Assembly (NCBI RefSeq): GCF_011603255.1
Contig: NZ_JAANCM010000003.1
Location: 310,001-374,000, forward strand
From: Ferranicluibacter rubi
GTDB taxonomy: Bacteria > Pseudomonadota > Alphaproteobacteria > Rhizobiales > Rhizobiaceae
Reading direction: 5' to 3'
DNA length: 64,000 nucleotides
The notes beneath the pieces were generated by a model. It did not search any database, was not told where the DNA came from, and saw only the letters and a program-made list of their open reading frames with translations. Shown in pieces: positions 60,149 through 64,000 of this stretch. Position 1 is the stretch's first letter; every line of letters begins with the position of its first letter. Both the position numbers and the translations under genes were made by a program.

Positions 60149-62106
60149 TTCACCCCTCCCTTGCCGTCGCGCATCCACACGAGCATTTCGCCCGGCTCCC
60201 GGTTGTCCCAGAGATGATAGGGGACGAACCGTGCGGTGACCTTCGTCGCCTCAGGCGCCGCCTCGCGATAGAGCGTTTCGCCCCAGTCGGCCTCATCCCG
60301 CTCGGCCGAGATCTCGAGCGCGATCGCATCGTTGAGGCCCGGGATCGGACGTTCGGTCGCGGATGCCGGCTCGCCGGTGATCGCCAGCCTCTGCAGGCCG
60401 GTGCCGTTATCCGTCTCTTCCGTGCAATAGACCAGCGGACCGCGCACGAGCGCGACGCGGCCGGCATCCTGGCGGATCAACGGATTGGCCCGCAGAAGCC
60501 GCGGCGCAAGCGGCAGGTCGAGCGCGATCTCGTCCTTGTCGGACCATTCCCGCTCGATCCGCGCATAACCATCGACCATCACCTGGTCGAGATCGACGGG
60601 CGCGCCGTTGACCGAGAGCATCGCCCCCTTGCACCATGCGGGAATGCGCAGCGAAAGCGTGAAGCGGGCAGGCTTGGCAAGACCGACGTCGAAACGAATG
60701 GCTCCATTCCAGGGATAGCGCGTTTCTTGGGACAGCGAGACCTCTTCACCTCCCATCTCGAACCGCGCCTTGCCTTCTCCATAGAGATGAACCGCGATCT
60801 CGTCGTCCGAGACGGCATACATATAGGAGCCGATGGAGGCGAGCAGCCGAGCGATGTTCGGCGGGCAGCACGGGCATGGATGCCAGGTCCAGCGATGGTG
60901 CTTGCCGGCGCTTTCCAGCGGGTTGTCGTAGAAGAAGCGTGTTCCGTCGAGCGAGAGACCCACCATCGCGCCGTTGTAGAGCGCCTGCTCCATGATATCG
61001 GCATAACGGCGATCGGGGCCGCGACCGAGCATGCGCGCGGCCCAAAAAACGATGCCGACCGAGGCGCAGGTCTCGTTATAGGCGCTCTCATTCGGCATGT
61101 CGTAAGGGTCGGTAAAGCCCTCGTTCGCCGCAGACGGGCCAATGCCGCCGGTGACGTACATCTGCCGGGTAACCAGATCGCTCCAGAGCGTTTCGAGCGC
61201 GCCTGTCAGGCTGTCATCGCTATATTCCGTCGCGATGTCGGCCATGCCGGAATAGAGGTACATGGCGCGCACGGCGTGACCAACGACCCGGGTCTGCTCG
61301 CGCACCGGCTGGTGCGACTGGTTGTACTCGAAGCTGTGGAAGACAAATTTCTTCGCCTCGCGACCGTCGCGTTTCGCTTCTTCGATGAAGAAGTGCGGCT
61401 CGGTGCCGCGTTCGTCGATGAAGTATTTCGACAGGTCGAGATATTTCTGCTCGCCGGTCACGCGGGCAAGCTTGACCAGCGCCAGCTCGATTTCCTCGTG
61501 TCCGTCATAGCCTGGGATCTGGCCTTCGCCATGGCCGAAGACGGTGATCATATAGTCCGCGAAGCGCGCCATGACGTCGAGAAGCTTGCGCTTACCCGTC
61601 GCCTGGTAGTAGGCGACAGCCCCTTCGATCAGGTGGCCGGCGCAGTAGAGTTCGTGAAAATCCCGCAGGTTCGTCCACCGGCGACCGGGCTGCACGCGCT
61701 GGAACCAGGCGTTCAGATAACCATCCTCATCCTGCAGCGTCTCATAGAGATCGGCGATCTGGTCGACGCGGGCCTCCAGCTCGGGGTTGGGCGAACGGAA
61801 GAGCGAATAGGCGGCCGTCTCGATCGACTTGCCCAGATCGCTGTCCCAGAACATCTGGGTCGACCCGTCCCAGGGCTGGATCGGCAGCACGACGCCGGGG
61901 CTCGGGAGGCTGACGTCGATGGCGGTGAGCATGCCGGCTTCCACACAGCGGTCGAGCAGCGTCTTCGCCGTCGTTGCGCAGATGGCATCCTGCCGCTCAC
62001 CGAAGAGACCGCCAAGCGTGACGCTCGGGACCGGCAGCGGCCGGAATTTACGGTCTTTGCGGGAGTGGGGGCGGGTCTGGTTCTCGGTATGCACGTTGCT
62101 ATCCAT
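60145..62106 (-). CDS. GH127-family beta-L-arabinofuranosidase
   Basis: 653-residue cytosolic glycosidase of the DUF1680/GH127 family, which releases L-arabinose from beta-L-arabinofuranosides such as those on plant extensins and arabinans. The (alpha/alpha)6 barrel is evident from 'FWDSDLGKSIETAAYSLFR' and 'ELYCAGHLIEGAVAYYQATG'. Zinc/catalytic cysteine ligands match the HypBA1 pattern: Glu345 and Cys347 in 'NETCASVG', and Cys413/Cys414 in 'CPCCPPN' (411-417). Start ATG 62106; a GTG three codons upstream is possible. Embedded between transporter genes, so it acts on imported oligosaccharides. No signal peptide. Confidence 0.88.
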   Translation of the reverse strand: MDSNVHTENQTRPHSRKDRKFRPLPVPSVTLGGLFGERQDAICATTAKTLLDRCVEAGMLTAIDVSLPSPGVVLPIQPWDGSTQMFWDSDLGKSIETAAYSLFRSPNPELEARVDQIADLYETLQDEDGYLNAWFQRVQPGRRWTNLRDFHELYCAGHLIEGAVAYYQATGKRKLLDVMARFADYMITVFGHGEGQIPGYDGHEEIELALVKLARVTGEQKYLDLSKYFIDERGTEPHFFIEEAKRDGREAKKFVFHSFEYNQSHQPVREQTRVVGHAVRAMYLYSGMADIATEYSDDSLTGALETLWSDLVTRQMYVTGGIGPSAANEGFTDPYDMPNESAYNETCASVGIVFWAARMLGRGPDRRYADIMEQALYNGAMVGLSLDGTRFFYDNPLESAGKHHRWTWHPCPCCPPNIARLLASIGSYMYAVSDDEIAVHLYGEGKARFEMGGEEVSLSQETRYPWNGAIRFDVGLAKPARFTLSLRIPAWCKGAMLSVNGAPVDLDQVMVDGYARIEREWSDKDEIALDLPLAPRLLRANPLIRQDAGRVALVRGPLVYCTEETDNGTGLQRLAITGEPASATERPIPGLNDAIALEISAERDEADWGETLYREAAPEATKVTARFVPYHLWDNREPGEMLVWMRDGKGGVK

Positions 62107-62133
62107 GGCTTTCACTTTCAGAATGAGGAGGCA

Positions 62134-63075
62134 TCACTTGACGGCGCCGGCCATGAGGCCGCGCATGTAGTAGCGTTGGAGGAGAAGAAAGATGATGAGG
62201 CACGGGATCGTCATGACGACCACCCCGGCCTGGACCGCGCCCCAGTTAATTGCGCCGAGCCGGCCGGCGCGCACCGCCATCATGAGGACGGGCATGGTGT
62301 AGTTGTCATTGCTGGAGAGAAGCACGAGCGCCGCGAGAAACTCGTTCCAGGCATTGAGGAAGGCGAAGATCGCAACGGTGGCGGCGCCCGGAAGGACGAG
62401 CGGCAGGAGCACGCGCACCAGCAACTTCAGATCGCGCGCCCCGTCGATCCGCGCGGCCTCTTCGATCTCCTTCGGCACGGCATCGAAGGCATTGCGCATC
62501 ATGAACACGGAGAAGGGCAGCTGCAGTGTGACATAGACCAGCACCAGCCCGAAGAGCGAATTGTTGAGCCCGAGCTTCGCGAGGATGATGAACAGCGGCG
62601 TCAGGATCGACTGGAACGGGATCATCAGCGTCGCGATGATCAGCACGAACAGCGTGTTCTTCAGCGGAAACCGATAGCGCGAGAAGCCGTAGCCCGCGAG
62701 CAGGCTGATGGCGACGGTGAGCACGACGGTGGCGAGCGAGACGATGAGCGAGTTCAACGTGTGCTGCCAGACACCTGCACCGAACGTATCGAGCGAGCGA
62801 TAGGAGTCGAGGCTGAAACCCGTCGTCGGCCACGGCGGCAGCGGCGGGGTCATGCCTTCCGCGCCGCTTCGAAATGAGGCGAGGAAGGCGATGGCGAAGG
62901 GTGCGAGGAAGAAGAGGACGATGGCGACGCCGGCCGTGTGGTAGGCGACCGCACAATTGCGCTTGCGGCGCGCACGGGCGAGCTTTGCGGCCTCGTTTGC
63001 CGGGTTCGGTCTTACCTCTATCGGGTGTCCGGCTGCTGTCATGGTCGGGGGGAGCGCTGTCTGCGTCATGGTCAT
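62134..63075 (-). CDS. CUT1 ABC transporter permease (MalG type)
   Basis: 313-residue inner-membrane permease with a basic N-terminal leader ('LARARRKRNCAVAYHTAG'), six helices, 'LLAGYGFSRYRFPLKNTLF' and docking loop 'EEAARIDGARDLKLLVRV'. The ATG at 63075 overlaps the upstream permease stop (ATGA). A longer frame extending to 63591 reads through the neighbouring permease out of frame and was rejected. 27 bases before the GH127 start. Confidence 0.9.
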   Translation of the reverse strand: MTMTQTALPPTMTAAGHPIEVRPNPANEAAKLARARRKRNCAVAYHTAGVAIVLFFLAPFAIAFLASFRSGAEGMTPPLPPWPTTGFSLDSYRSLDTFGAGVWQHTLNSLIVSLATVVLTVAISLLAGYGFSRYRFPLKNTLFVLIIATLMIPFQSILTPLFIILAKLGLNNSLFGLVLVYVTLQLPFSVFMMRNAFDAVPKEIEEAARIDGARDLKLLVRVLLPLVLPGAATVAIFAFLNAWNEFLAALVLLSSNDNYTMPVLMMAVRAGRLGAINWGAVQAGVVVMTIPCLIIFLLLQRYYMRGLMAGAVK

Positions 63076-63989
63076 GCCTTGTCGTCTCCGACCTTCAGCA
63101 GCCAGAGCTGCACGATGCTGATGGCAACGAGGATGGCGAGCAGCACGATCGAGAGCGAAGCGCCGTAGCCGAGGTTGAAGGACACGAAGGACTGGTTGAA
63201 GATGTAGTAGACGACCGAGATCATCCGGTTCTGGGGGCCGCCGGCCGTCATGATATAGAACTGGTCGAAGGCGAGGATCGAACCGGTGACGGAGATGATG
63301 AGGGCCAGAGCGATCGTGCGGCGCATCAAAGGAAGCGTCAGGTAGCGAAACCGTTGCCAGCGCTTCGCCCCGTCGATGCGTGCCGCCTCGACGATGTCGG
63401 CCGGAATGGCCTGCAGGCCGGTGAGCAGGATGATCATGGTAAAGCCCGCGATCTTCCAGACGACCATGATGATGATGGTCAGAAACGCGCTGTCGAAGCT
63501 GGCCAGCAGGTTGGGGCTGCGCTCGACGATGCCGAGTGCCCGGAGGAGAGGCCCGATGAAGCCACTGTCCACATTGGCAAGCCACACCCACAGGAGCGAT
63601 GCGGTCGCCAGCCCCACGACGACGGGCAGGAAGATGACGGTGCGATAGGCGCCCACGAAACGCCGGTGCTTTTCCACGAAGAGCGCCAGCGGAAAGGCCA
63701 CGGCGAAGATCGCGATGGTGGCGACGACCGTGTAAAGCGCCGTGAACCGCAGGGCCGACAGAAAACGCGTGTCATTGATCATGCGGATGTAGTTGTTGAT
63801 GCCGATCCAGCGCTGAGCGCCCATCAGCGGCCAGGCATGCAGGCTCATCCAGGCGGTCATCATCACCGGAATGACGAAGAACAGGATGACGAGCGCCATG
63901 GCGGGTGCGATGTACAAAATGCCACGCCATGCCGACGATCTCGGCTTCGGGCGTCCCGCGGCGCGCGACAGGTTGGGAACAACGGTCAT
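63072..63989 (-). CDS. CUT1 ABC transporter permease (MalF type)
   Basis: 305-residue permease: six helices, 'TAWMSLHAWPLMGAQRWIG', docking loop 'VEAARIDGAKRWQRFRYL' and 'FYIMTAGGPQNRMISVVYY'. First gene of this operon inside the window. A binding-protein gene would be expected just beyond the right edge, upstream on this strand. With the second permease, GH127 enzyme and ATPase it forms an arabino-oligosaccharide uptake cassette. Confidence 0.91.
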   Translation of the reverse strand: MTVVPNLSRAAGRPKPRSSAWRGILYIAPAMALVILFFVIPVMMTAWMSLHAWPLMGAQRWIGINNYIRMINDTRFLSALRFTALYTVVATIAIFAVAFPLALFVEKHRRFVGAYRTVIFLPVVVGLATASLLWVWLANVDSGFIGPLLRALGIVERSPNLLASFDSAFLTIIIMVVWKIAGFTMIILLTGLQAIPADIVEAARIDGAKRWQRFRYLTLPLMRRTIALALIISVTGSILAFDQFYIMTAGGPQNRMISVVYYIFNQSFVSFNLGYGASLSIVLLAILVAISIVQLWLLKVGDDKA

Positions 63990-64000
63990 GGGGCAGATCT

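Noticed and set aside
63076-63591. Fusion-like extension of the MalG-type permease frame
   Set aside because: It reads the adjacent MalF-type permease gene out of frame; the ATGA overlap at 63072-63075 gives a normal start.
1-64000. tRNA, rRNA, CRISPR arrays, prophage or integrase genes
   Set aside because: Looked for by eye on both strands; no cloverleaf-like CCA-adjacent structure, repeat-spacer array or integrase/portal-type protein was seen. A tRNAscan or covariance-model search would be decisive.

Overview
The window is high-GC DNA (roughly 60-63%) that reads as an alphaproteobacterium of the order Hyphomicrobiales, most likely Rhizobiaceae (Agrobacterium/Rhizobium-like). The reasons are a pair of SyrB-like regulators, a CobW GTPase followed by an AztD-type zinc metallochaperone, and very dense packing of sugar and peptide ABC-transporter operons, each with its own regulator and catabolic enzymes. 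I see no rRNA, tRNA, CRISPR array, insertion sequence or phage gene. The composition suits a chromid or an accessory chromosomal region specialised for scavenging plant or soil compounds, but the replicon type cannot be decided from the sequence.

Layout. 1-1.1 kb: 5' part of a PAS-containing chemotaxis receptor (minus), cut by the window edge. 1.6-2.7 kb: two overlapping SyrB-like genes. 3.0-5.5 kb: zinc-related pair cobW-family/aztD. 5.6-6.7 kb: small membrane protein and PPP-type phosphatase. 7.0-14.5 kb: operon of a CUT1 sugar ABC transporter and a GH151-like glycosidase, with a divergent LacI regulator. 14.6-24.4 kb: a pentose/polyol-type module with a CUT2 (ribose-type) transporter and two SDRs on the minus strand, diverging from a split transketolase, an FGGY kinase and a SorC-family regulator; a shared GTGAAT/ATTCAC palindrome links both promoters. 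24.6-36.3 kb: a MalT-like LuxR activator, a Dpp/Opp-type transporter (five genes), a hydantoinase/oxoprolinase-like protein and two tandem DUF917 proteins, apparently one transcription unit. 36.3-51.4 kb: a large catabolic island in which an FGGY kinase and a SorC regulator (minus) diverge from a plus-strand operon. That operon encodes an AraM/G1P-dehydrogenase-like protein, a HAD phosphatase, a GlpD-like protein, a CUT1 transporter, an SDR, an aldolase-SDR fusion and a GpsA-like protein. 51.5-55.2 kb: PRC-barrel protein, RTX-repeat protein, and a PepSY / response regulator / histidine kinase operon. 55.2-59.0 kb: GGDEF-EAL protein, a SAM-methyltransferase-like protein and a small orphan. 59.0-64.0 kb: a GH127 beta-L-arabinofuranosidase with its CUT1 transporter; the operon continues past the right edge.

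How it works together. Most of the window consists of 'import, then oxidise or phosphorylate, then cleave' cassettes. The least conventional are the 36-51 kb island, which combines three unrelated glycerol-phosphate-dehydrogenase-like folds with a kinase and an aldolase-dehydrogenase fusion, and the 24.6-36.3 kb locus, where a peptide-type transporter is tied to a hydantoinase-like protein and two DUF917 paralogues. Substrates of both are unknown to me. Start sites were chosen by Shine-Dalgarno spacing and family N-termini. All functional statements rest on reading the translated sequences, not on database searches.
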